Assembly (NCBI GenBank): GCA_023420715.1
Contig: JAEZVR010000106.1
Coordinates: 1-31,695 of the forward strand
DNA from: Bacillota bacterium
Lineage (GTDB): Bacteria > Bacillota > Clostridia > Saccharofermentanales > Fastidiosipilaceae
Direction: 5' to 3'
DNA: 31,695 nucleotides
Shown here: in pieces, positions 16,462-24,770 of the stretch
How positions within the stretch are numbered: the first letter of the stretch is position 1
Layout of the letters: each line of letters begins with the position of its first letter
The notes under the pieces: model-generated
Told to the model about the DNA's origin: nothing
The model's input: only the letters and a program-made list of their open reading frames with translations
Databases searched by the model: none
Translations under genes and position numbers: made by a program

Positions 16462-17331
16462 TTATAGTACAGTACCCGGATTTAAATGTGACCAATCTTG
16501 ATCAAAATCTAAACGACTTACCTCGATTTCTGACATAAAAACAAGTTGATCATCCACCAAACCAATGACCGGATACAGCAGATCATCTGGACATTCAGGC
16601 ACAGGCCGCGGCGCCAAAACCGCTATTTCCAGACACTGATTCACTTTAACCTCGGCAACATATTGAATATGAACTTCTCGGGGCTGATCCGCACAACCGC
16701 CAAGAGAGGCATAAAATGCATCCATTGCGATGGCGATATATTTTGTATTATTTAAATGCCCATTGCGATCAATATCGCTATACCGAATCAATCGCTGGGT
16801 GGTCTCAATTCCCGCTAGGCTCAAACGTTGGTATCGCATGCGTTTAGCCCTTTTCAAATGTGCAATGGCTGGCAATGAACACCCCAACAAAGCAGACGGT
16901 TCTGCGACCAGGGCATCACAACGCAAGGGCTTATGCGATTGTCGATCTGCCAAAAACCAAGCCGATAATGCCCTTGCAATGACTTGACCAGCTGCATCAT
17001 ACACCAAGAAATCCCGATGAAAATAGAGGCCATCCACTTGACGTATCCAGGTTTCGATACCAACCGGATCCCGCCATTTTGGCCATTTCTCAATACTTAG
17101 GCTCAGGCGGGCCAACATCCAACAAATGCCCTTTTCGTCCACTTGTTGTTGCGGAATACCCAAATGTTCAATACTGTCATAAGCCAATTCTTGCAAAAGG
17201 GCAAAGAGGGTTTCAAGCGTCATGCGGTCCCTTGCATCTGTATCCGTGCTCCGCAATTGATAATAACGGGAAACATGTGTGCCTTCCTGGTAAATCTGAT
17301 AAGGCTGGGTTCGTTGTTGAAGGGGTTTCAT
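16462..17331 (-). CDS. Acyl-ACP thioesterase
   Basis: This FatA/FatB-type enzyme releases free fatty acids from acyl carrier protein. The 289-residue protein has two hotdog halves. The first contains LLQELAYDSIEHLGI (46-60) and WIRQVDGLYFHRDFLVYD (95-112). The second contains the catalytic pattern DIDRNGHLNNTKY (186-198), with the Asn, His and downstream acidic residue expected of the family. No signal or membrane segment is seen, so it is cytosolic. It is the first gene of the eight-gene run, 18 bases before the ABC ATPase. A clear promoter is not visible in front of it (TTGACT and TAAAAT are present but badly spaced). The chain length preferred cannot be read from the sequence. Confidence 0.88.
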   Translation of the reverse strand: MKPLQQRTQPYQIYQEGTHVSRYYQLRSTDTDARDRMTLETLFALLQELAYDSIEHLGIPQQQVDEKGICWMLARLSLSIEKWPKWRDPVGIETWIRQVDGLYFHRDFLVYDAAGQVIARALSAWFLADRQSHKPLRCDALVAEPSALLGCSLPAIAHLKRAKRMRYQRLSLAGIETTQRLIRYSDIDRNGHLNNTKYIAIAMDAFYASLGGCADQPREVHIQYVAEVKVNQCLEIAVLAPRPVPECPDDLLYPVIGLVDDQLVFMSEIEVSRLDFDQDWSHLNPGTVL

Positions 17332-17388
17332 TTACGATACATCCTGTTTTCTTTTCATTTTACACCAGTCAAACCTGCCCATAAATAC

Positions 17389-17414
17389 AAAAAAGCCGCT
17401 GAAATCAGCGACTT
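17389..17414 (-). terminator. Terminator of the uracil permease gene
   Basis: A 7-bp stem (17395-17401 with 17406-17412) contains one G-U pair when read as minus-strand RNA, has a 4-base loop and is followed by six T. It starts 23 bases after the permease stop. On the plus strand the wobble becomes a mismatch, so it is one-directional. Confidence 0.8.
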
Positions 17415-17436
17415 TTTAGACTAAAAGCCAGCATCA

Positions 17437-18825
17437 TTAGGCATCAGCCTGTTCAGATTCATGGCCTTTTTGACTCGTATCAGTACCCGAAAAATTAACC
17501 CCTGTATCCTTCGGTTCCTCCGTTGTAAATTCATAATCTTTACCGGGTAATATGGCATTTAGAACAATACCGACTAAGGCAGCAATGGCCAGTCCAGATA
17601 ACTGAATGGTAATTGTACTAACTTCAAATTTCAAACCGCCAACACCGTTAAACCCAAGTGCACTCACTAAAATACAAGCTGCAATAATGAGGTTGCGGCT
17701 CTTGGTGAAATCCACCTTGTTTTCGACCACGTTTCTAACCCCAATGGCTGAAATCATCCCATAGAGGACTAGGGATACGCCCCCAATGATGGCAGAAGGA
17801 ATGGAGCGAATAACGGAACTGATAAATGGAAAAAACGACAAAACAATTGCAAAATAAGCGGCCAGACGAGTAACGCGAGGATCATAAACCTTGGTCAACA
17901 CGAGAACCCCTGTGTTTTCACCATAGGTTGTATTAGCAGGTCCCCCAAAAAGAGCCGAAATGGTGGTTGCCACACCATCGCCTAAAAGCGTCCGATGCAG
18001 ACCCGGTTTAGCAATATAATTCTTTCCAGTTGTTGCACCAATGGCAGAAATATCACCGATATGTTCCATAATGGTCGCTAAAGAAATGGGTAGAATGGTA
18101 ATGATGGTACTAATATCAAACTTGGCAAATGAAAAAGAATGTATCGGTAGACCAAAAGCTGCAGATGATTGAATATCATTTAATGAAATGGCACCAGTAA
18201 CCCAAGCAAAAAGATAAGAGACGATAATGCCCAACATAATGGGAATAATCTTAACCATACCTCGTCCCCAGATGTTACAGATGATCACCACTGCGATCGC
18301 AATCAGCGCCAAGGTCCAGTTGGATTGCGCACTCGTTATTGCGGTAGGTGCCAAAATCAAACCAATGGCAATAATGACTGGACCCGTGACAACGGGCGGA
18401 AAAAAGCGCATAACCCGTCGAATACCAAACAGGCGGATAAAGCCGGCCAAAACGATATAGACCAGCCCCGAAACGGCCACACCGCCGCCGGCAAGCGCTA
18501 GTTTTTCGACATCTGGCTGACCATTAACCAAAGGTGCCACTGCCGCATAGCCACCTAAAAAGGCAAAAGAAGAACCTAAAAAAGCCGGTACTTTACCACC
18601 GGTACACAAATGAAAAATTAAGGTGCCCAAACCAGCCATGAAAAGCGTTGTCGAAATATCCAACCCCGTCAGCAACGGCACCAAAACCGTTGCGCCAAAC
18701 ATGGCAAACATGTGTTGCAATCCTAAAATAAAGCTTTTGAGCGGAGAAATCTGCCGCAAGTCATGAATCACATCATGACCTAAGGATACGGTTTGCCGTG
18801 TACCCTCGGCCTTTTTTTTGAACAT
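17437..18825 (-). CDS. uraA: Uracil/xanthine-type nucleobase permease (NCS2)
   Basis: NCS2 carriers import nucleobases with protons across the cytoplasmic membrane. The 462-residue protein is mostly hydrophobic, consistent with 14 spans. It has the early pattern FILGLQHMFAMFGATVLVP and the substrate-site stretch FGGPANTTYGENTGVLVLTK near residue 300, whose GEN order is the uracil-type (UraA/PyrP) mark. An acidic cytosolic tail ends the protein. I place the start at the ATG at 18823-18825, with GGAAGGTGG just upstream; an in-frame start 14 codons earlier lacks support. It is monocistronic, with a promoter about 100 bases upstream and a terminator downstream. Xanthine or a broader range cannot be ruled out. 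Confidence 0.9.
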   Translation of the reverse strand: MFKKKAEGTRQTVSLGHDVIHDLRQISPLKSFILGLQHMFAMFGATVLVPLLTGLDISTTLFMAGLGTLIFHLCTGGKVPAFLGSSFAFLGGYAAVAPLVNGQPDVEKLALAGGGVAVSGLVYIVLAGFIRLFGIRRVMRFFPPVVTGPVIIAIGLILAPTAITSAQSNWTLALIAIAVVIICNIWGRGMVKIIPIMLGIIVSYLFAWVTGAISLNDIQSSAAFGLPIHSFSFAKFDISTIITILPISLATIMEHIGDISAIGATTGKNYIAKPGLHRTLLGDGVATTISALFGGPANTTYGENTGVLVLTKVYDPRVTRLAAYFAIVLSFFPFISSVIRSIPSAIIGGVSLVLYGMISAIGVRNVVENKVDFTKSRNLIIAACILVSALGFNGVGGLKFEVSTITIQLSGLAIAALVGIVLNAILPGKDYEFTTEEPKDTGVNFSGTDTSQKGHESEQADA

Positions 18826-18853
18826 AAATCCACCTTCCTTATACAGCTTATCG

Positions 18854-18880
18854 CCTGAATACATCACCTGACCAATACAT
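18854..18880 (-). repeat. Imperfect direct repeat in the uracil permease leader
   Basis: Two copies of CCTGA(N)AATACAT (18854-18864 and 18867-18880, the second with three extra bases) lie next to each other in the leader, 30-55 bases before the start codon. They do not match the PyrR-binding or purine-riboswitch patterns that I know. The role is unknown. Confidence 0.3.
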
Positions 18881-18925
18881 CCAATTAAACACCGTGATAT
18901 ATCCGCAAGTATTTAAACCTTAATA

Positions 18926-18953
18926 ATTCTATCTTATTTAGCTTAAAAGGCAA
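18926..18953 (-). promoter_or_regulatory. Uracil permease promoter
   Basis: On the minus strand: -35 TTGCCT (18948-18953), 16-base spacer, -10 TAGAAT (18926-18931). The leader is about 95 bases long. Confidence 0.55.
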
Positions 18954-19015
18954 AGGCGAGCGACAAGCTCCGCGGAAAAACTTGATCAAGCGGTAGGATT
19001 AGCCAAGTGATATTT

Positions 19016-21694
19016 TTACAACGTCGAAAACGTCAAAGCTGACGCTGCTTCATCCACATCGACGGCAATCGCAGAAATACCATCCAAGCGATGCGCCAGA
19101 TATTGCTCCGCTAATGCATCTTCGATCTCACGCTGAATCGTTTTTCGCAGGGGACGAGCGCCATATTCATCGGAATAACCTTTTTTTAATAGGTAATGCA
19201 TCGCTTTTTCCGTGACCTTTAAGCGGATACCTTTTTGCTGAAACATGGTATCTGCCAATTCTTGGATCATTAACTGAAGGATGTCCAGTTGTGCCTGCTC
19301 ATTTAAGGCATCGAAGACAATCACCTCATCCACTCGATTCAAAAATTCTGGTCTAAACAAATGCTTTAAAGCGTCCATCGCCTGATCTTTAATCGCCTGA
19401 TGTCCATTGGCGCCAAAACCATAGCCATTCTTTTGAATCGATGTGCCCGCATTCGATGTCATAATAATCACGGTATCTTTGAAATTAACCACACGCCCAT
19501 GACTATCTGTTAGACGGCCTTCATCCAAAATTTGAAGCAAAATATTAAACACATCCTGATGTGCTTTTTCGATTTCATCTAACAAAATCACGCTATATGG
19601 CCTGCGTCTAACTTTTTCAGTGAGTTGACCAGCATCATCATAACCCACATATCCCGGCGGGGAACCGATGAGTTTGCTCACGGTATGGACTTCCATATAT
19701 TCTGACATATCCAAACGAATCAAATCCTTTGCACTGCCAAAAAGATTTTCCGACAGGGCTTTAACCAAACAGGTTTTTCCAACACCCGTTGGTCCAACAA
19801 AAATAAAGGAAGCCGGTTTATCCTGTGGCGCCAATCCGGCACGATTGCGTCTGATCGCACGCGAAACGGCTGAAACAGCCTCATCTTGACCAATAATTTT
19901 TGATTTTAGCCGATCTTCTAGCTTGAGTAATTTCTCGGCTTCTGCTTCTGTGATATTTTGAACAGGGATATCGGTCCACAATTCAACCACCGAAGCAATG
20001 TCCGATAACGTTATGTCATACGGGGTCAATCGTGCCTCAATATCGCGCAAAGCCGCTTCTGTCGCAAGGTATTTTTGTGTGGTTTGCGCTTGTTTTTCAA
20101 ATTGCACTTCAGAAGGCTCATTTGTCTTTGCAATTTCCGCTTCAATGGCCGAACGTTCAGACGCAATCTGTTCCAGTTCTTTTTTTAAACGATTGACTTC
20201 GACCAGATCTGTGTCCAATAAATTCGCACGGGAACCGGCTTCGTCCATAATATCGATTGCCTTATCCGGCAAAAACCGATCATGAATATACCGATTCGAC
20301 AAACGAACACACTGCCATAGAATATCGTCGCTATAACGGACATGATGATGCATCTCAAAAGCGGGACGACGCCCTTTTAAGATGTCAAAGGCTTCCGCTT
20401 CTGTGGGTTCTTTAAGAACGACTTTCTGGAAACGACGTTCCAAAGCCGCATCTTTTTCGATGTGGCGTCGATACTCTTCTAAAGTGGTCATCCCAATGAC
20501 ACGAATCTCACCTCTAGCCAAAGCTGGCTTCAGAATATTCGCCGCGCTCATCGCACCTTCGGCATCCCCTGCACCCATGATATTGTGCATTTCATCAATC
20601 ACTAAAATGATATTCCCGCACGCCTTGGCTTCTTCTACCACGCCTTTCATGCGGCTTTCAAACTGTCCGCGAAATTGAGTACCAGCCACCATTGCCGTCA
20701 TATCTAATAAATATACGGACATCTCTAAGAGCTTTGCAGGAACTTTTTCCTCGCTGATCAATTTGGCCAAGCCCTCTGCCATAGCCGTCTTGCCAACACC
20801 GGGTTCACCCAAAATCGCTGGATTATTTTTACTGTGGCGATTGAGAATTTGAATCATGCGATCCAGCTCCTTTTCTCGCCCCACAATGGCTTCAATTTCA
20901 CCTGCTTTGGCCAAAGCCGTTAAATTCATGCCATATTTATCGAGATATTTTAATTTGGGTTTGTCCTGTTTATGATCTGCAGTCCGAGTCTGCTTGACAG
21001 CGTCATCTGATGAATTGCCAAAACGGCTCTGCGGAATAACCATAATTTGGTCTGGTGAATCATCCCCCATAACCTCTTGGATCACCTGCTTTAACGTCTC
21101 TATTAAATCTGGCGGACCTGACTTTTGATCGTTTTTTTCAGGCTGTGATTGTGTTTTTTGATCCGCTTGATGCTTCGACAACGACGTTTCCTCAGCCTTA
21201 TCATTTTGGACTTTGGAATCATCTTTTTTGGGGCTTTCAGACAAGGTCGATTGCTCAGATATCACAGCCTCATTTGATGGTTCAACCGTCTGCTTCTCTT
21301 GGTTTTCTGCTTCTGTCTCGTCTAAAACTGACGCATCCTTGTCTTTCCGCTGCGTCATCCATGACTCAAATTGCGCCATATTCATGCTTTTTGGATCAAG
21401 CCCAAACGCTTCTAATTGCGCTTCTACATCGTCCATACTGAAATCTTCAAACATTTGATTCAATTCGTCCAGCGATAAATTGCCAACCATTTCACCCATT
21501 TCATTAAAACGGGCTGTGAGGGTCTCCACATTCTCGGCTGTCACGCCGATGGTTTTTAATTGATTTTGGAGACCTGGGTCTGGATCTTTGAGTGCACAAA
21601 CCAAACAAAGTCGTTCTCTTTGAGGACCAGTTGGTTTAAGTGATTGAATTTCGAGAATTGCTTCATTTTCTTGACATCTGCTGCACTTTGGCAT
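19016..21694 (-). CDS. clpE: ClpE-like AAA+ ATPase with N-terminal zinc finger
   Basis: Clp/Hsp100 unfoldase, probably a partner of ClpP. The 892-residue protein has a C4 zinc finger (C4, C7, C30, C33), as in ClpE and McsA, instead of the two Clp_N repeats of ClpC. A helical acidic part (40-110) and a polar Glu/Gln/Lys/Ser-rich linker (about 115-245) follow. The first AAA+ module has Walker A GEPGVGKT (296-303) and Walker B ILVIDE (363-368). A coiled coil spans about 495-550. The second module has GPTGVGKT (634-641) and VILLDE (702-707). YGFG at 758-761 sits where ClpP-binding loops occur. The start has GAGGAG, 9 bases behind uvrA. No CtsR or CIRCE site is visible nearby. The linker is longer than in the ClpE proteins I know. 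Confidence 0.87.
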   Translation of the reverse strand: MPKCSRCQENEAILEIQSLKPTGPQRERLCLVCALKDPDPGLQNQLKTIGVTAENVETLTARFNEMGEMVGNLSLDELNQMFEDFSMDDVEAQLEAFGLDPKSMNMAQFESWMTQRKDKDASVLDETEAENQEKQTVEPSNEAVISEQSTLSESPKKDDSKVQNDKAEETSLSKHQADQKTQSQPEKNDQKSGPPDLIETLKQVIQEVMGDDSPDQIMVIPQSRFGNSSDDAVKQTRTADHKQDKPKLKYLDKYGMNLTALAKAGEIEAIVGREKELDRMIQILNRHSKNNPAILGEPGVGKTAMAEGLAKLISEEKVPAKLLEMSVYLLDMTAMVAGTQFRGQFESRMKGVVEEAKACGNIILVIDEMHNIMGAGDAEGAMSAANILKPALARGEIRVIGMTTLEEYRRHIEKDAALERRFQKVVLKEPTEAEAFDILKGRRPAFEMHHHVRYSDDILWQCVRLSNRYIHDRFLPDKAIDIMDEAGSRANLLDTDLVEVNRLKKELEQIASERSAIEAEIAKTNEPSEVQFEKQAQTTQKYLATEAALRDIEARLTPYDITLSDIASVVELWTDIPVQNITEAEAEKLLKLEDRLKSKIIGQDEAVSAVSRAIRRNRAGLAPQDKPASFIFVGPTGVGKTCLVKALSENLFGSAKDLIRLDMSEYMEVHTVSKLIGSPPGYVGYDDAGQLTEKVRRRPYSVILLDEIEKAHQDVFNILLQILDEGRLTDSHGRVVNFKDTVIIMTSNAGTSIQKNGYGFGANGHQAIKDQAMDALKHLFRPEFLNRVDEVIVFDALNEQAQLDILQLMIQELADTMFQQKGIRLKVTEKAMHYLLKKGYSDEYGARPLRKTIQREIEDALAEQYLAHRLDGISAIAVDVDEAASALTFSTL

Positions 21695-21703
21695 GATAAC
21701 TCC

Positions 21704-24580
21704 TCATTCTACTCCCTTATTTAAAAGGGGTTTGAGATATTTTCCTGTATATGATTCGGACACTTCGGCAACTTGTTCCGGGGTACCGCAAGCCACAATC
21801 TGCCCCCCCTGATCACCGCCTTCGGGACCTAAATCAATAATGTAATCTGCTGTTTTGATGACATCGAGGTGATGTTCAATAACAACAACTGTATTGCCAC
21901 CTTCTGTCAGTCGCTGCAAAATCGCAACCAAATGACTGACATCGTGAATATGTAAACCAGTTGTGGGCTCATCCAAGATATACAATGTTTTTCCTGTACT
22001 ACGCTTAGATAATTCTGTTGCTAATTTAACCCGCTGAGCCTCTCCACCCGATAACTCTGTTGAGGGTTGTCCCAGTTTTGTATAACCCAACCCGACCGCT
22101 TTCAAAGTTTCCAACTTGCGCAAAATCGGCGGATGCGCATCAAAAAAAACACAGGCTTCGTCTACGGTCATGTTCAAAACATCTGATATCGATTGCCCTT
22201 TATACTTTACCTCTAGTGTCTCCCGGTTATAGCGCGCACCATGGCACACATCACAGGGTACATAAACATCGGGCAAAAAATGCATTTCGATTTTATTCAC
22301 ACCGTCACCGTGACAAGCTTCACAGCGCCCGCCCTTAACATTAAAACTAAACCGACCGGGCAAATAACCTCTTGCCTTTGCATCCGGCAATTGGGTATAT
22401 AATTTCCGAATCAGATCAAACACGCCCGTATATGTTGCAGGATTAGAGCGTGGTGTCCGTCCGATGGGAGACTGATCAATGGCAATAATTTTATCCAACT
22501 GCTCATAGCCCTTTATGCAACGGTGTTGTCCTGCTTTGCGCCGCGAGTGGTTAAGCAATACCTCCAAACGTTTTAACAAAATATCATTAATAAGCGTCGA
22601 TTTTCCAGAACCAGAAACCCCTGTTACACAGGTTAAAACCCCAATGGGCAGCGAGACATTGATGTTTTTTAAGTTGTGCTCAGTCGCCCCCTGAATCTGA
22701 ATAAAACCTTGGGTAGGCTTACGCCTGACAGAAGGGACTTCTATCTGGCGAATCCCTGCCAAATATTCTCCGGTATAGGATGTTGGATTGGCTGCCAAGT
22801 CTTTTGCAGAACCTAAAGCAACAACTTCACCACCCAAAGCTCCTGCATCCGGGCCGATATCTACAATAAAATCTGCCGCCCACATCGTCTCTTCATCGTG
22901 CTCTACAACCAAAACGGTATTGCCCAAATCGCGCAAATTGGTCAACGTTTTGAGCAAGCGCGTATTATCCCGCTGATGCAGGCCGATACTCGGCTCATCT
23001 AAGATATAAAGGACACCCACAAGCCCAGAACCAATTTGCGTCGCCAATCGAATGCGCTGGGCTTCTCCGCCAGATAGCGTTGAGGCCTCGCGATCTAGTG
23101 TTAAATAATCCAAACCAACATCGTTCAAAAAGGATAGTCGATTTTTGATTTCTGTCAATATTGGCCGTGCGATCAGCCACTGACCATCACTAAAAGTCAA
23201 AGTATCTAAGTAAGTCAAGGCTTTGCGAATCGGTAGACAGGTAAAATCATAGATATTCAAGGCACCCACACGGATGGACAGTGCCTCAGGTCGTAATCTT
23301 GCACCATGACAAGCCGAACAAACAGCGACGGACATATATTGTCCATAATACTGGCGCGCGTCTTCCGTTGATGCACTGTGATAACGCTGTTCAATAGATG
23401 GCACCAGACCGACAAAGGCCGCTTGATAGTCCGCACCACGATCATATTTACTGTTTGATGTATCCACAGCCATTTTTTCGCCGTTTGTACCATACAAAAT
23501 TTTTTGTTTAATATCTGCGTCTAGTTCTTCAAATGGCGTATTTAAATCAAAATGATAGGTTCGCGCCATCGCTTCAATAAAGGCACGCCCCCAAGACTTC
23601 GGATCCGAAAAAATCCAACCACCCGCATCAATCGCACCTTCTAAAATGGACTTGCTTGGATCTTGTACCACCAGCTCTGGATCAACATGCATAAAAGAAC
23701 CCAAACCAGAACAATGTGGACAAGCACCGGTCGGATTATTAAACGAAAACAGCTGAGGTGTCAGTGGATTTAAACTAATTTGGCAATGGGTACAGGCAAA
23801 CTGGCTCGAAAAGAACAACCGTTCGCGATGAAGCTTTTCAGCTTCTACTGTTTGACACTCGACAAGCACACGCTGATCCGTTAAGCCAAGAGCTGTTTCG
23901 ATGGCCTCGGCCAAACGATGTTGACAACCTTCACGCAAGATCAGACGATCAACCACAACAAAAATGTCGTGCTTTTTTTGCTTTGCCAACGGGGGGACCT
24001 CTTCTATTTCATAGAGTTCTCCATCTACTTCAACACGCACAAAACCCTGTTTTTGATAATCTGCCAGTAATTTGGCAAAACTACCTTTTCTGCCTTGCAC
24101 GATCGGTGCCATCACGATCAGACGACTGCCATCAGGGAAAGCACATAGACGATCTACCATTTGATCAATCGTTTGCTGTTCCACCACACGCCCGCATTCT
24201 GGACAATGGGGCGTACCCACTCGGGCATAGAGCAGTCTTAAATAATCATAGATTTCGGTTACCGTGCCAACTGTGGACCTTGGATTATTGCTCGTCGTTT
24301 TTTGGTCAATGGAAATGGCTGGTGATAAGCCATCAATGCGATCCACATCTGGCTTTTCCATCTGACCTAAAAATTGTCGCGCATAAGCAGAAAGCGATTC
24401 GACATAACGGCGCTGACCTTCTGCAAAAATCGTATCAAAAGCCAATGAAGATTTGCCCGAGCCGGAAAGCCCAGTCAGCACAACCAACTGATCTCTGGGA
24501 ATATCAAGATCAATATTTTTAAGATTATGAACCCGCGCGCCGCGGACTTTGATATAGTTTTGTTCTTTCATTGAATTCAT
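21704..24580 (-). CDS. uvrA: Excinuclease ABC subunit A
   Basis: UvrA is the damage-sensing ATPase of nucleotide excision repair; it loads UvrB onto lesions. The 958-residue protein has the full family layout: Walker A GLSGSGKSS (37-45), zinc-type cysteines C263/C266/C287/C290, signature LSGGEAQR (502-509), second Walker A GVSGSGKST (654-662), zinc cysteines C753/C756/C776/C779 and a second LSGGEAQR near 845. An extra CPEC pair lies at 126-129. The start is either the ATG at 24578-24580 or the one at 24569-24571; the second fits the family better. Neither has a Shine-Dalgarno sequence, because the tRNA-Glu terminator ends two bases before the first. clpE follows after 9 bases. No uvrB is in the window. 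Confidence 0.96.
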   Translation of the reverse strand: MNSMKEQNYIKVRGARVHNLKNIDLDIPRDQLVVLTGLSGSGKSSLAFDTIFAEGQRRYVESLSAYARQFLGQMEKPDVDRIDGLSPAISIDQKTTSNNPRSTVGTVTEIYDYLRLLYARVGTPHCPECGRVVEQQTIDQMVDRLCAFPDGSRLIVMAPIVQGRKGSFAKLLADYQKQGFVRVEVDGELYEIEEVPPLAKQKKHDIFVVVDRLILREGCQHRLAEAIETALGLTDQRVLVECQTVEAEKLHRERLFFSSQFACTHCQISLNPLTPQLFSFNNPTGACPHCSGLGSFMHVDPELVVQDPSKSILEGAIDAGGWIFSDPKSWGRAFIEAMARTYHFDLNTPFEELDADIKQKILYGTNGEKMAVDTSNSKYDRGADYQAAFVGLVPSIEQRYHSASTEDARQYYGQYMSVAVCSACHGARLRPEALSIRVGALNIYDFTCLPIRKALTYLDTLTFSDGQWLIARPILTEIKNRLSFLNDVGLDYLTLDREASTLSGGEAQRIRLATQIGSGLVGVLYILDEPSIGLHQRDNTRLLKTLTNLRDLGNTVLVVEHDEETMWAADFIVDIGPDAGALGGEVVALGSAKDLAANPTSYTGEYLAGIRQIEVPSVRRKPTQGFIQIQGATEHNLKNINVSLPIGVLTCVTGVSGSGKSTLINDILLKRLEVLLNHSRRKAGQHRCIKGYEQLDKIIAIDQSPIGRTPRSNPATYTGVFDLIRKLYTQLPDAKARGYLPGRFSFNVKGGRCEACHGDGVNKIEMHFLPDVYVPCDVCHGARYNRETLEVKYKGQSISDVLNMTVDEACVFFDAHPPILRKLETLKAVGLGYTKLGQPSTELSGGEAQRVKLATELSKRSTGKTLYILDEPTTGLHIHDVSHLVAILQRLTEGGNTVVVIEHHLDVIKTADYIIDLGPEGGDQGGQIVACGTPEQVAEVSESYTGKYLKPLLNKGVE

Positions 24581-24582
24581 AT

Positions 24583-24608
24583 AAAAAAGCAGATGCCGTG
24601 CATCTGCT
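24583..24608 (-). terminator. Terminator of tRNA-Glu, abutting uvrA
   Basis: A perfect 9-bp stem (24588-24596 with 24600-24608) has a 3-base loop and is followed by six T on the minus strand. It begins directly at the tRNA CCA end, and its T run ends two bases before the first possible uvrA start codon. Confidence 0.88.
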
Positions 24609-24683
24609 TGGTGACCCTAACGAGAATCGAACTCGTGATTCCGCCGTGAGAGGGCGGCGTCTTGACCGCTTGACCATAGGGCC
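24609..24683 (-). tRNA. tRNA-Glu (anticodon CTC)
   Basis: Minus-strand sequence folds as a cloverleaf. The 7-bp acceptor GGCCCTA pairs with TAGGGTC (one G-U). The anticodon arm CCGCC-CTCTCAC-GGCGG places CTC at positions 34-36. The T arm contains GTTCGAATC, the discriminator is A and the 3' CCA is encoded. CUC reads GAG codons only, so a TTC-type tRNA-Glu should exist elsewhere. It has its own promoter and terminator. Confidence 0.95.
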
Positions 24684-24695
24684 AACTCCTCATGC

Positions 24696-24723
24696 ATTAT
24701 AGCACACCGACTAATCTTGGCAA
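24696..24723 (-). promoter_or_regulatory. tRNA-Glu promoter
   Basis: On the minus strand: -35 TTGCCA (24718-24723), 16-base spacer ending in TGC, -10 TATAAT (24696-24701), giving an extended -10. The transcript would start a few bases before the mature tRNA. It may also be the only promoter for uvrA-clpE, by read-through. Confidence 0.8.
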
Positions 24724-24731
24724 GATCAGGT

Positions 24732-24754
24732 GCCTCCGACCCATGGTCGGAGGC
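24732..24754 (-). terminator. Strong hairpin behind groEL, without a T run
   Basis: A perfect 10-bp GC-rich stem (24732-24741 with 24745-24754) has a 3-base loop and lies 16 bases after the groEL stop codon. The minus strand continues ACCTGATCTTG, so the usual T run is missing. It may terminate weakly or act as a 3'-end stability hairpin. On the plus strand it is followed by a T-rich stretch, but no plus-strand gene lies there. Confidence 0.55.
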
Positions 24755-24770
24755 CTGTTCTTTTTCAATC

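Noticed and set aside
18826..18930. Possible PyrR attenuator or purine riboswitch before the uracil permease
   Set aside because: Neither the PyrR-binding loop nor the purine aptamer core could be found, and no terminator hairpin lies in the leader.
18955..19015. A terminator behind clpE
   Set aside because: Only a loopless CTTGATCAAG palindrome with five T and a 4-bp imperfect stem are present; too weak to call.
23983..24522. A plus-strand open frame of 179 codons
   Set aside because: It is antisense to the conserved N-terminal region of uvrA, including its Walker A, and has His/Cys-rich random composition.
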